Assembly: GCA_016930715.1 (NCBI GenBank)
Contig: JAFGGC010000025.1
Coordinates: 1 to 64,000 of the forward strand
Direction: 5' to 3'
DNA: 64,000 nucleotides
From: Endomicrobiales bacterium
Lineage (GTDB): Bacteria; Elusimicrobiota; Endomicrobiia; Endomicrobiales; JAFGGC01
Shown piece after piece: positions 15,493-24,425 of this stretch. The notes below the pieces were generated by a model. The model saw nothing but the letters and a program-made list of their open reading frames with translations, was not told the origin of the DNA and made no database searches. Made by a program: the position numbers and the translations under genes. Every line of letters starts with the position of its first letter. Position 1 is the stretch's first letter.

Positions 15493-15645
15493 ATTTGACA
15501 CTTTTGTTGAAGGCAAAAGCGCCGCCCTGAACGCAGTGAAGTATCTCAAAAATCGAACGAAAATGAGTATTAAGACCCATAACGACAACTCAGGGTGAGT
15601 CCGCTGACTTCGTCAACAGCTTCATTTCGGACAGTTCAGAAACGC

Positions 15646-15663
15646 AAAAAGCGCGTTTAGCGC
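15646..15663 (-). terminator. possible weak terminator after recG
   Basis: GCGC / GCGC stem (15660-15663 with 15651-15654), 5-nt loop and five T on the minus strand, 10 bp after the recG stop. The stem is only 4 bp, so termination would be weak. Confidence 0.35.
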
Positions 15664-15672
15664 AAGGGAATG

Positions 15673-17772
15673 CTATCCTATGTTGGCGAGCCGTATCCTT
15701 GGGCCGTGGGTCTTGAGCACCGCCTTCTTCAAACCTTCGTTTTCAGGCGACTTAAGATCGGGGTCGCCGGCAATCATCTCCGCCGCCAGTCCTTTCGCGG
15801 CCTCAATAAGACGCCCGTCCTTGACAATATTGCCCGCTTTGAAAACCGGTATCCCGTGCTGCGCGGTTCCCAAAAACTCGCCGGGCCCTCTTAAAACAAG
15901 GTCTTCTTCGGCGATATCAAAACCGCTGTTCGTGGCGGTCATTATCTCAATGCGCTTCTTCGCCTCTTCGGTTTTCGGCTCACCCAGAAGCACGCACCAG
16001 GATTTTTCCTTTCCCCGCCCCACCCTTCCCCTCAGCTGATGCAGCGTTGCCAGTCCGAACCTGTCGGCGTGCTCGATGATCATCAGAGTGGCGTTCGGTA
16101 TGTCTATGCCGACCTCTATCACCGTGGTCGTTATGAGGACGTCTATCCTGGCATCCCTGAATTCCGTCATTATACCGTCTTTTTCTTTCGTGCTCATCTG
16201 TCCGTGCAGCAGACCGACCCTGTAGCCCGAGAACTCAGACTTTGAAAGCGCCCGGGCCTCGGCGACGGCGCTTTTCAGCTCGCGCTTGTCGGATTCCTCC
16301 ACTAGCGGATACACGATGAAGACCTGCCTTCCGCTTTTCATCTGTTTCTTCGCAAACTCGTAGGCGGAGGTCTCATCAAGATGCAGGGTCTCTACCGCCT
16401 GCCTGTTGGGAGGAAGCTCGTCTATTACCGAAGCTTCCATATCTCCGTAGAGCGTCATCGAAAGCGTCCTCGGGATCGGCGTCGCGGTAGTCAGAAGGAC
16501 ATCGGGCGTTCCGGCTTTTTGAGTCAACGATGCCCTCTGCAGAACCCCGAACCTGTGCTGTTCGTCTATGACGATGAGGGAGAGGTCCCCGAAAACGACG
16601 CTCTTTTCAAGCAGCGCGTGGGTCCCTACCACGAAATCCACCTTCCCGTCACCTATCTCATTGAGCAGTTTTTCCCTCTGTTTTTTTGCTTTCGGTTCTC
16701 CGGACGTAAGAAGCGCGGTCCTCACCGGCAGTCCGTCAAGCATCCTGTTTATGGTAAGAGCATGCTGTTCGGCCAGTATTTCCGTTGGAGCGAGCATTGC
16801 GCTCTGATAGCCGTTTTCCGCGGCAAGGAGCATCGCGCATAGGGCCACGACCGTCTTTCCCGAGCCGACGTCACCCATCAGGAGTCTGTTCATGGGTTTC
16901 TTCGACTGCAGGTCGCGGAATATCTCGTTTATCGCTTTTTTCTGGGCACGGGTGAATTCGAATTTGAGTTTTTCGCGGAACGGTGTCAGTATGTCTTTTT
17001 TAACCCCGTATTCCTGACGTTTCCGGATATTTTCCGTGCCTTTTTTTGAGACCGCCAGCGCAGCGTGAAGCACAAGGAACTCGTCGAACGCCAGCCTTTC
17101 CCTTGATTTTTGGACGCATTCCATGTCATCGGGAAAATGGATGCCGTTCAAGGCCTCTTTATAACCCGTCAAGCCGTACTTCTTCAATGTTCTTTCGGCA
17201 AGAATGTCGTTAAGGTCTTTTTCTGCGTTTTTTAAAGCACCGAAGACCGCTTCCCTCATCCATTTCTGCGACAGGCCTTCGGTCAGCGGATAGACTGGCA
17301 CGACTTTCCTGAACGCCTTTTCCTCGCCTTCCTTCACGACCAGTTCATAATCGTCCGGCACGATCTTTTTAAGTCCGAATTCTTCTTCGACCTTGCCGAA
17401 AATAAAGACCCGGTTCCCCTTTTCAAACGTCGCTTTAAGGCTTGAGAATATGTCGTGCTTGTGGTACGGGTTCGCTTTCCTGAAAAACTCGACCCACATA
17501 ATACCGGAAGGGTCCTCCACCGCCGCCTTGAAGACCGAAAGCTTCATGTTGAGCGGCACTACGCTTGAGATTTTCACGGCTCCGCATATCGTCGCCTTTC
17601 GGCCGGACAGGGCATCGGCTATCTTCGTCACGTTTCTTCTGTCGCTGTAGTCGCGGGGATAGTGTTCAATGAGGTCTCTAACCGTAAGAATCCCCATGCG
17701 CGCCAGGATCTTCGCGCGGGAAGGCCCGACGCCTTTAAGGTACTGGACTTTTTCATCTAAAATAAATTTCAT
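15673..17772 (-). CDS. recG: ATP-dependent DNA helicase RecG
   Basis: 699 residues, full length. It remodels stalled replication forks and recombination intermediates. Visible: N-terminal wedge/OB domain, Walker A GDVGSGKT near residue 300, DEQHRFG box (the RecG form of DEAH), TATPIPRTL motif III, and the C-terminal helicase half with the TRG-type region GIDIPNATLMI and QLRGRVGRG. It is divergent from rpmB. The ATG at 17772 matches the usual N-terminus (LDEKVQYLKGVGP, a helix-hairpin-helix). Confidence 0.96.
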   Translation of the reverse strand: MKFILDEKVQYLKGVGPSRAKILARMGILTVRDLIEHYPRDYSDRRNVTKIADALSGRKATICGAVKISSVVPLNMKLSVFKAAVEDPSGIMWVEFFRKANPYHKHDIFSSLKATFEKGNRVFIFGKVEEEFGLKKIVPDDYELVVKEGEEKAFRKVVPVYPLTEGLSQKWMREAVFGALKNAEKDLNDILAERTLKKYGLTGYKEALNGIHFPDDMECVQKSRERLAFDEFLVLHAALAVSKKGTENIRKRQEYGVKKDILTPFREKLKFEFTRAQKKAINEIFRDLQSKKPMNRLLMGDVGSGKTVVALCAMLLAAENGYQSAMLAPTEILAEQHALTINRMLDGLPVRTALLTSGEPKAKKQREKLLNEIGDGKVDFVVGTHALLEKSVVFGDLSLIVIDEQHRFGVLQRASLTQKAGTPDVLLTTATPIPRTLSMTLYGDMEASVIDELPPNRQAVETLHLDETSAYEFAKKQMKSGRQVFIVYPLVEESDKRELKSAVAEARALSKSEFSGYRVGLLHGQMSTKEKDGIMTEFRDARIDVLITTTVIEVGIDIPNATLMIIEHADRFGLATLHQLRGRVGRGKEKSWCVLLGEPKTEEAKKRIEIMTATNSGFDIAEEDLVLRGPGEFLGTAQHGIPVFKAGNIVKDGRLIEAAKGLAAEMIAGDPDLKSPENEGLKKAVLKTHGPRIRLANIG

Positions 17773-17805
17773 TATAGGCTCTTTTTCGTTTTGAAGCCTC
17801 TTTCC

Positions 17806-17834
17806 TTGACTTTAAATGAATATTATTGTATTAT
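17806..17834 (+). promoter_or_regulatory. rpmB promoter
   Basis: TTGACT (17806-17811), 17-nt spacer, TATTAT (17829-17834) on the plus strand. Transcription from about 17841 would give a leader of roughly 70 nt containing two hairpins before the rpmB start. Confidence 0.7.
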
Positions 17835-17860
17835 CTTTTTTCAACAAAACATTTTTAGAA

Positions 17861-17905
17861 GCCCGCCACAGAGACTTTGGCGGGCCCCGCCAATGGCGGG
17901 GGAGG
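17861..17905 (+). promoter_or_regulatory. rpmB leader with two GC-rich hairpins abutting the ribosome-binding site
   Basis: Hairpin 1 pairs GCCCGCC (17861-17867) with 17879-17885. Hairpin 2 pairs CCCCGCC (17885-17891) with GGCGGGG (17895-17901) around a 3-nt loop. The Shine-Dalgarno GGAGG (17901-17905) shares its first base with hairpin 2. Ribosomal-protein leaders often fold to autoregulate; whether this one does is inference. Confidence 0.5.
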
Positions 17906-17911
17906 CGACAA

Positions 17912-18103
17912 ATGTCATACAAATGCTCAATATGCGGCAAGGGCTCAAAAGCGGGCAAATCCGTGAGCCATTCACATAGAGCGTCCAACAGGCTTTTCAA
18001 ACCCAACCTTCAGCGCCAGAGAATCATGGTAAACGGCAAGATAACAAGGACCTATGTCTGCTCGAACTGCCTTAAATCCGGTCGCATAGTCAAGGTGGTC
18101 TAA
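17912..18103 (+). CDS. rpmB: 50S ribosomal protein L28
   Basis: 63 residues, the normal short bacterial form. Zinc-binding Cys pairs CSIC (5-8) and CSNC near the C-terminus, plus the family core SHSHRASNR and KPNLQRQR. A frame open further upstream is ignored because GGAGG at 17901-17905 sits six bases before this ATG. It is one of only two plus-strand genes. Its stop codon overlaps the last bases of the convergent relA/spoT gene. Confidence 0.95.
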   Translation: MSYKCSICGKGSKAGKSVSHSHRASNRLFKPNLQRQRIMVNGKITRTYVCSNCLKSGRIVKVV

Positions 18104-19557
18104 GATTCCCCTCCGCTTTCCCTCAAGCTTTTCCTTATTTTGGATCTGGCTCTTGGCGTTATGACAAACTCAAGCCAGTCTTTCGTCGGACGCGCCGATT
18201 TCCTGGTAAGTATCTGGCACATCTCGCCGCTCCGGAGTCTATAGTCGAGCGGGACGAGCTTTTTGCCGATTTTCGCGCCGTAGCACCGGTCGCCTATCTC
18301 CGAATGCACGGCGTATGCAAAATCAACCGGGGTCGAATCCTTGGGAAGCTTTATTACCCTTCCCTTGGGCGTGTAAACGAAAACCTGCTCGAACTCGCAC
18401 TCAACTTTCAGACTCTCAAGGAACTCTTTCGGGTCCTTGAGCTCCTGCTGCCACTCAAGGACCTTTTTAAGCCAGTCAAGCTTATCCTCTATCTCTCCCG
18501 CCGCGGCAATTCCAGCGCCTGTGATTCCGACGCTTTCCTTGTACCTCCAGTGCGCGGCAATGCCGTATTCGGATCTCCTGTGCATCTCTTCCGTGCGTAT
18601 CTGTATCTCAGCGATAGTGCCGGCGTCATCCCGAAGCGACAGGTGCAGGGACTGGTACATGTTCATCTTCGGCAGGTTTATGTAATCCGTGAACGACCCC
18701 TCCAGCGGCGTGAAACCGTCGTTTAAAAGCCCAAGCAGAGCGTAGCAGTTCTCGACCGAGTCCGTTATCAGGCGCAATCCTATCAGGTCCTGTATTTCCG
18801 AAAACCCCTTTTTCTGGCGCGCCATCTTCCTGTGAATGCCATAAAGGCTTTTCGGCCTTGCCGAAATCCTGTATCTTATGCCTGAACCGGCAAGTTTTTC
18901 GTTTATCGCTTTCTTCCACTTTTCCAGGCTTTTTACGCTGCTTTCCTGTCTTTTTTCCCACTGCCCGCGGAGGTCTTCGCATCCCCTCGGATCGAGTATC
19001 CCGAACGCCATGTCCTCGAGCTCGTTCTTCCATCTGTATATGCCCAGGCGCTGGGCAAAAGGCGCGTAGAGGTTCAGCGATTCCGTTGCCATTTTTTTTC
19101 GTTTTTCTTCCGGAAGGGCTGACGCCGTCCTCATGTTGTGTATCCTGTCGGCGAGCTTTACCAGGATGACCCGTATGTCTTTAGTTATCGCAAGAAGCAT
19201 CTTCCTCCAGTTTTCGGCCTGCGCCGTTTCCTGGTCAGAAAAGTTGTAGGAACCGATCTTGGTCACGCCTTCGACCATAGAGGTGATTTCCTTCCCGAAT
19301 TCCGCCTCAAGGTCATCCTTCTTCGTCTGCGTGTCCTCGAGAACGTCGTGCAGGAGCGCCGCGGCGACGGTCGGCACGTCGAGTTTCAGCTCCGTAAGTA
19401 TCTTGGCCACTTCGAAACAGTGGCTGAAGTACGGCTCGCCGGAAAAACGCCTCTGGCCCCCGTGCGCATTCCTCGCGTAGATAAAAGCTTTCTCAACGGG
19501 TTTCAGGTCTTCTTCCGGAAGGTAGCTCTTTATTTGAGCCGTCAATTCGGATAGCAT
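18100..19557 (-). CDS. short bifunctional-type (p)ppGpp synthetase/hydrolase
   Basis: 485 residues. N-terminal HD hydrolase domain with His46 and His70-Asp71 (SHCFEVAK, ALLHDVLED). Synthetase domain with RPKSLYGIHRKM, EIQDLIGLRLI, NMYQSLHLSL and EIQIRTEEMHRRSEYGIAAHW, all catalytically typical. TGS domain from about residue 370 (VFVYTPKGRVIKLPKDSTPVDFAYAVH). The protein stops soon after TGS and lacks the helical, zinc-finger/CC and ACT domains that complete normal RelA/SpoT (about 700 residues or more). Hydrolase and synthetase look active. The stop overlaps rpmB on the other strand by 4 bp. Confidence 0.9.
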   Translation of the reverse strand: MLSELTAQIKSYLPEEDLKPVEKAFIYARNAHGGQRRFSGEPYFSHCFEVAKILTELKLDVPTVAAALLHDVLEDTQTKKDDLEAEFGKEITSMVEGVTKIGSYNFSDQETAQAENWRKMLLAITKDIRVILVKLADRIHNMRTASALPEEKRKKMATESLNLYAPFAQRLGIYRWKNELEDMAFGILDPRGCEDLRGQWEKRQESSVKSLEKWKKAINEKLAGSGIRYRISARPKSLYGIHRKMARQKKGFSEIQDLIGLRLITDSVENCYALLGLLNDGFTPLEGSFTDYINLPKMNMYQSLHLSLRDDAGTIAEIQIRTEEMHRRSEYGIAAHWRYKESVGITGAGIAAAGEIEDKLDWLKKVLEWQQELKDPKEFLESLKVECEFEQVFVYTPKGRVIKLPKDSTPVDFAYAVHSEIGDRCYGAKIGKKLVPLDYRLRSGEMCQILTRKSARPTKDWLEFVITPRARSKIRKSLRESGGES

Positions 19558-19563
19558 AGGATA

Positions 19564-20544
19564 TCAGATGGGAAGATTCAGGCTGAAGATGTACTTCACG
19601 ACGTCGTTGAAGTCCACCCTGTATTTTTCCGCGCACAAGGCGAACTCGTAACCCGCCCTGCTATACCCCAACCCGTAGGTAATCTTGGCCTTTTCCTTGT
19701 CGTTCAGATCGTCGCCGTACATGCCCGCCCGGAGCACCATGGCACCGGCGAATTTCTGCTCCAGCCCGAAATGCGTTATCGTAACCGCGTCGACTTTCCG
19801 GTAGTAGCGTTTTTCCCAGTCGGTCGCGAAGACCATGAAACCGCCTATCTTGAACGCCAGCCCTCCCCTCATCACGAAGGGAAGCTGGTCCTTCTCGAAA
19901 TCGTCCCACCACACGTATCCGAGCAGGTTCTTGAATACTATGCCGATATTGACGAACGGGCTTGGCATGAAAAGGTAGCCCACGTCCGCGCTGAACCCGT
20001 ATCCGTCGCTGAGGTTCAACGACGGCACGTTGTTATTGACTCCGGATATAGCCATCTGCGCGCTGAAGTAGGTGATGTTTATGCCCGAGAACGCCCTGTC
20101 CATATTCTTGTGGGAACCAGAAAGAGTATAGGCGTTAACCTTTATCTCGGTCTCCTGCCAGTCGCTGCCTGATGTTTCCCTTATCACGGTATTGGCCAGC
20201 GGCCTCCAGGACACCGCGCCTTTCTCGGAGGCGAAACAAATGTGCTGCACGCTCCTGTTCTTGAGCACCTCCTGCGCGAATACCTCGTCCGGCGTCAGTT
20301 CGCTCTGCCGCGCGCTCTCCAGGGTCATTGAAAGATACCCGCTTTTCAGAATCGCAAGGCCCGCGGGATTGTAATAAACGCAGGACGCGTCGTCTGCGAC
20401 TGCCGTGAACGCGCCCCCCATCGCGCCCGCCTTCGCCCCGGGCATGTAGCCTTCGTACGAATTATACGGCGTCGGCGCCGGTTCCCCTGCGAATAAACTT
20501 ACTGCTACCAACATTGTCGCACAAAATACGGTTGCCTTTTTCAT
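19564..20544 (-). CDS. FadL/PorV-like outer-membrane protein
   Basis: 326 residues from the ATG at 20544, chosen because GGTGG lies just upstream and the signal peptide MKKATVFCATMLVAVSLFAG begins there. After cleavage comes the FadL/UPF0164 N-terminal signature AGAMGGAFTAVADD-SCVYYNPAGLA, then amphipathic strands and a C-terminal Phe-containing barrel ending. It probably forms a barrel for hydrophobic compounds or, as in PorV, a surface-export accessory. It lies 6 bp upstream of relA/spoT on the same strand. Confidence 0.75.
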   Translation of the reverse strand: MKKATVFCATMLVAVSLFAGEPAPTPYNSYEGYMPGAKAGAMGGAFTAVADDASCVYYNPAGLAILKSGYLSMTLESARQSELTPDEVFAQEVLKNRSVQHICFASEKGAVSWRPLANTVIRETSGSDWQETEIKVNAYTLSGSHKNMDRAFSGINITYFSAQMAISGVNNNVPSLNLSDGYGFSADVGYLFMPSPFVNIGIVFKNLLGYVWWDDFEKDQLPFVMRGGLAFKIGGFMVFATDWEKRYYRKVDAVTITHFGLEQKFAGAMVLRAGMYGDDLNDKEKAKITYGLGYSRAGYEFALCAEKYRVDFNDVVKYIFSLNLPI

Positions 20545-20673
20545 ATCGTTTTCCACCCGCACATAAAATAATTTCGAAACCGCAATTTCGAATCCCGAAA
20601 TACTTCAACGTCAAATATGTCTTTCAATCTCTGCCTGTTTTTTATCTTTTTCAAAATTCGAGCTTCGAAATTG
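20545..20673. other. intergenic region with repeated TTCGAA motifs
   Basis: Between msbA and the FadL/PorV-like gene. TTTCGAA occurs at 20572-20578 and 20586-20592, and a near-palindrome centred on GAGCTTC spans 20655-20672. No clear promoter or U-run terminator is present. The repeats may be a degenerate simple-sequence element. Confidence 0.4.
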
Positions 20674-22389
20674 TCACAATAGCTGCAGCGAATGCAGCCT
20701 ATGATATATTCCTTCGCGTTCCAGTAGCTGCTCGTGCGTCCCGTCCTCCACTATCACTCCCTTGTCAAGAACGATTATTCTGTCGGCTTTCTTCACTGTG
20801 GCAAGCCTGTGGGCTATCATTATGACGGTCCTGTTCTGCATGAGTTTCTCTATCGCCTCCTGGACCAGTTTCTCCGATTCCGCGTCGAGGGACGACGTCG
20901 CCTCGTCCAGCACCAATATGGGCGGGTTCTTCAGTATCGCGCGCGCTATAGCAAGCCGCTGCCGCTCGCCTCCCGATATCCTTACTCCCCTTTCGCCGAT
21001 GTACGTGTCCATGCCCTTCGGCAGCCTTGAAATGAAATTATTGGCGTTGGCCGCCTTCAGGGCCGCGCTCACCTCTTCTTCGCTGGCGTCCCTTTTTCCG
21101 TATGCAACGTTGTACTTCACCGTTTCGTTGAAAAGAAGCGTCTCCTGCGGCACTATGCCAACGAGTGAACGCAAGGAAGTTATTTTCATTTCTTTAACGT
21201 CTATGCCGTCTATCCTTATCGCTCCCGACTGCGCCTCGTAAAATCTCAACAGGAGGCTCGCAAGCGACGTCTTTCCCGAACCCGAAGGGCCGACCAGCGC
21301 CACGGCCTGGCCCTTTTTAATTTCAAGGTTCAGGTTCTTTATGACATCGTTCTTTTCCGGATAGTGGAAGGTCACTCCTTCAAAGGTGATCTTGTCCTTG
21401 AAATCGCCGGCTTCTTGCGGGTTTTGCGTTTCAACTATGGTCGGCTTCTCGTCAATTATCTCAAATATCCTCTCGGTACCGGCCACTGCAAGCTGTATAT
21501 AGGAGTTGGTCTGCGAGAAGTTCTTCAGCGGCTGGTAGAGAGAAAACGCGGCCGTCAGGAACGCCACGAAAGAACCGGACGTCCAGACCCCGTCTATGAC
21601 GTCCTTGCCTCCGTACCACAGTATGAAAGCGACGGCAAGCGAACCGATGAACTCCATTATCGGGCTTGAACGAGCGTCGACCCTGATAAAACGCTGCTGG
21701 GTGTGATAGAACTCGTCGTTCTCCTTGTGAAACCTCGCGACTTCATCGGCCTCGCGCATGAAGGCCTTAATCACCGTCATGCCGTGCAGCGTTTCCTGCA
21801 GTGCGGCGTAGATTTCGCCCATCTGCTTCTGTCCTTCCCTTGAGGCCTGCCTCATCTTTCTCGAGAACTGCGCTATGGGAACAGCCGCAATCGGAAATAT
21901 CAGGAGCGATATTATCGCGAATTTCCAGTGCAGGTAAAAAAGTATGACTATCATCACCAGGACCGTCAGCCCGTCGCGTATTATGGCAGGCGGAACCCTG
22001 AAAAGCGCGAGCTGAAGCGCCATCACGTCGTTCGTCACGCGCGCCATCAGTCTTGCCGTGGAATTTTTCGAATAAAAATCGTGGGAAAGCGATATCAGCT
22101 TCTCGTATAGTTCGTTCCTGATCTTCAACACCACGTTCTGGGTTATGAAGTAAAGAAGATAGTTCTGGCCGTAACCCGCGATCCCCTTGACTATGAAAAG
22201 CACCGGTATCAGCCAGGTGATAAGATAGAGCATCTGAACGTCTTTGGCGACAAAAATCCTGTCGAAGATGTTTTTTATGATCCACATGGTTGCGCCCGTG
22301 AGCGCGGAAAAAACGGCCATGCATAACATGGACACAATGAAACGCGGCACGTGCGGCCGCAGGTATGATAAAAGACGCTTGAATATCAT
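20674..22389 (-). CDS. msbA: lipid A export ABC transporter (MsbA-like)
   Basis: 571 residues, a fused half-transporter. Six membrane helices in the first 300 residues, then Walker A GPSGSGKTS, Q-loop GIVPQETLLF, signature ISGGERQRLAIARAI, Walker B ILVLDEATSS and the His switch IAHRLAT. It flips lipid A-core across the inner membrane. Its position as the last gene of the lpx operon, sharing 4 bp (ATGA) with the lpxB stop, supports this over a generic multidrug exporter. Confidence 0.9.
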   Translation of the reverse strand: MIFKRLLSYLRPHVPRFIVSMLCMAVFSALTGATMWIIKNIFDRIFVAKDVQMLYLITWLIPVLFIVKGIAGYGQNYLLYFITQNVVLKIRNELYEKLISLSHDFYSKNSTARLMARVTNDVMALQLALFRVPPAIIRDGLTVLVMIVILFYLHWKFAIISLLIFPIAAVPIAQFSRKMRQASREGQKQMGEIYAALQETLHGMTVIKAFMREADEVARFHKENDEFYHTQQRFIRVDARSSPIMEFIGSLAVAFILWYGGKDVIDGVWTSGSFVAFLTAAFSLYQPLKNFSQTNSYIQLAVAGTERIFEIIDEKPTIVETQNPQEAGDFKDKITFEGVTFHYPEKNDVIKNLNLEIKKGQAVALVGPSGSGKTSLASLLLRFYEAQSGAIRIDGIDVKEMKITSLRSLVGIVPQETLLFNETVKYNVAYGKRDASEEEVSAALKAANANNFISRLPKGMDTYIGERGVRISGGERQRLAIARAILKNPPILVLDEATSSLDAESEKLVQEAIEKLMQNRTVIMIAHRLATVKKADRIIVLDKGVIVEDGTHEQLLEREGIYHRLHSLQLL

Positions 22390-23468
22390 GTTCTGTCTTC
22401 CATTATAGCCGCCGCGGCCCTGACCCCTGCTCCGGGCCCGCCCAGCAGCTTCTTTACCTTCCTGAAACCCTCAACAGCTTCAGCAATCCTGTTCTTGTCG
22501 TTCAACAGCGCAGTTGCCTCATCCGCAATCTTCTCGGGAACCGCCATTGCCTGTATCAGCTCCGGGACAAGTTCCCTGCCGAGAATTATATTGACCATGG
22601 TTATAAACCGGACGTTCGCTATGAGCTTTGCCACGAGATAATTGAACCAGGAAAGCCGGTAATATACCACCATCGGTATTTCCATAAGAGCGTTCTCGAG
22701 ACTCACCGTGCCCGACGTGGTTATGGCAAGGTCAAGCCCGCCGCGCTCCCTGTATTCTCCGTCAACCACCGTTTTATGCCGACCGGCGTACATACCCGCG
22801 ACATTTTCGGTAAGAAAAAAAACGAATTCGGCTCCCGGCAGTCTCTGTTTTATCCGGTCGGCCGTTCTTTCCAGAAGCCCCGCGTGCCGTCTGAAAACAT
22901 TCGGCCTTGAACCCGGAAAAAGCCCGATCCTGATGTTCCCATCTTTCTTTTCGGCTCGTTCCCTCTCGGGTATCCTGTCGAGGAGGGGATGGCCCACGAA
23001 CAAAACGTCGATGCCTGCTTTCCTGTATATTTCTTCTTCGAACGGCAGTATTACGAGCATCTTTTTTACGCAGTCGGCAAGTTTGTCCACCCTCCCGGGC
23101 CTGGAGGCCCATACCTGCGGGCTGACGTAGTAATAGACCGGTATGCCCCTTCTCTTCGCTTCCCTGGCCACGTGCAGGTTAAAACCGTAATAGTCGACGA
23201 GAATAACTTTTCCCGGGGGGTTTTCATCCCAGGCCTTCCCGATTTCCGCGAGTATGCCCTTAAGCCTGAAATACTGCTTTACCGGCTGCCAGAAACCGAA
23301 AGCCGAAAGCTTCGTGAGGTCGTGATAGAAAACATCCGCGCTTTTCTTCAGCTCTTTTCCGCCCAGCGCGCCAACAACCGTATCCGGATGAATCGCTTTT
23401 ATCGTTCTTGCGAGGCTCGCGGCGTGCATGTCCCCTGAAACGTCTCCGGCCACGATAAAAATGTTCAT
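22386..23468 (-). CDS. lpxB: lipid-A-disaccharide synthase
   Basis: 360 residues, typical GT19. It joins UDP-2,3-diacylglucosamine and lipid X to make the disaccharide precursor of lipid A at the inner membrane. Family hallmarks seen: IVAGDVSGDMHAASL at the N-terminus, GHPLLDRIPER, GLFPGSRPNVFRRH and TTSGTVSLENAL. The stop overlaps the msbA start; a 14-bp gap separates it from the oxidoreductase. Confidence 0.95.
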   Translation of the reverse strand: MNIFIVAGDVSGDMHAASLARTIKAIHPDTVVGALGGKELKKSADVFYHDLTKLSAFGFWQPVKQYFRLKGILAEIGKAWDENPPGKVILVDYYGFNLHVAREAKRRGIPVYYYVSPQVWASRPGRVDKLADCVKKMLVILPFEEEIYRKAGIDVLFVGHPLLDRIPERERAEKKDGNIRIGLFPGSRPNVFRRHAGLLERTADRIKQRLPGAEFVFFLTENVAGMYAGRHKTVVDGEYRERGGLDLAITTSGTVSLENALMEIPMVVYYRLSWFNYLVAKLIANVRFITMVNIILGRELVPELIQAMAVPEKIADEATALLNDKNRIAEAVEGFRKVKKLLGGPGAGVRAAAAIMEDRT

Positions 23469-23482
23469 CTGATTGGCAGCCC

Positions 23483-24418
23483 CTAAAAAGTGTTCAGTTT
23501 TTTCAAGACTTCGTAGGCTATCTCGAGCGCGTCCCTGCCGTGTTCGCCGGTTACGGACGGTTGTTTTCCTTCCTTGACGCAGTTCAGGAAATGGTCTATT
23601 TCGCAGTATAGAGGCTCATCGGTCTTTAATTTCGGCTTCAAAACGTCAACATCCGAAAGACTCTTCACCACTTCTTTCCTTTTCCTGTAAACCTTCAGGC
23701 TTTTCCCCGCGTAATCTATCGAAATGTAGCTGTCGGGCTGGAATATCCTTATCTTCCTGTATTTCTCAAGCGATACGCGGCTGGCGGAAACATCTGCTAC
23801 GCATCCGCCGGCGAATTTTATCCTTACCTTAGCTATATCCTCGTGGTCCGAGAGTATCTTCGCCCCGTGCGCTTCAAGCGATACTATTTTGTCCTTGACG
23901 AGCGATAGAAGGATGTCCAGGTCGTGTATCATCAGGTCCAGCACGACACCTATGTGGCTTGTCCTCGGGTCATAGGGACCCAGCCGGTTAACTTCGATGA
24001 ACTTCGGATTCTTGACGTAGGGTTCCGACGCTATGACGGCCGGATTGAACCGCTCAACGTGGCCTACCTGGAGCACGGTATTTTTTGCCGTTGAAAGCGA
24101 AATCAGATCCTGCGCCTCTTCGACCGTCGTGGTAAACGGCTTTTCCACGAGGCAGTGAATCCCCGCGGATATGAGGTCTTTTGTTATTTTATAGTGCTCG
24201 GGCGTCGGTACCGCGATGACGCAGGCGCCAGCCCTGTTTATCACGTCCCTGTGCGAAAACAACGGTTCCTTCTTGCAGGCTGCGGCTATTTTCCTTGCCT
24301 GGTTTTCGTCGATGTCGACGATGCCCACGAGGTCCGAGCCCGGATGCGACGCCAGTATCCGCGCGTGGTGCTGTCCGAGGGATCCCGCCCCTATTATCGC
24401 CGTTCTGATTTTTTCCAT
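23483..24418 (-). CDS. Gfo/Idh/MocA oxidoreductase in the lpx operon
   Basis: 311 residues. Rossmann motif GAGSLGQHHARIL (about 10-22), the EKPFTTT motif with the family Lys, and the substrate-side LDLMIHDLDI with His. Members of this family sit beside lpxI and lpxB in many diderm genomes, so a nucleotide-sugar role in lipid A is likely. One characterised relative, GnnA, oxidises UDP-GlcNAc at C3 before transamination by GnnB to give amide-linked lipid A. No gnnB-like aminotransferase is next to this gene, so GnnA activity is only a possibility. Confidence 0.8.
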   Translation of the reverse strand: MEKIRTAIIGAGSLGQHHARILASHPGSDLVGIVDIDENQARKIAAACKKEPLFSHRDVINRAGACVIAVPTPEHYKITKDLISAGIHCLVEKPFTTTVEEAQDLISLSTAKNTVLQVGHVERFNPAVIASEPYVKNPKFIEVNRLGPYDPRTSHIGVVLDLMIHDLDILLSLVKDKIVSLEAHGAKILSDHEDIAKVRIKFAGGCVADVSASRVSLEKYRKIRIFQPDSYISIDYAGKSLKVYRKRKEVVKSLSDVDVLKPKLKTDEPLYCEIDHFLNCVKEGKQPSVTGEHGRDALEIAYEVLKKLNTF

Positions 24419-24425
24419 TTCTTTT

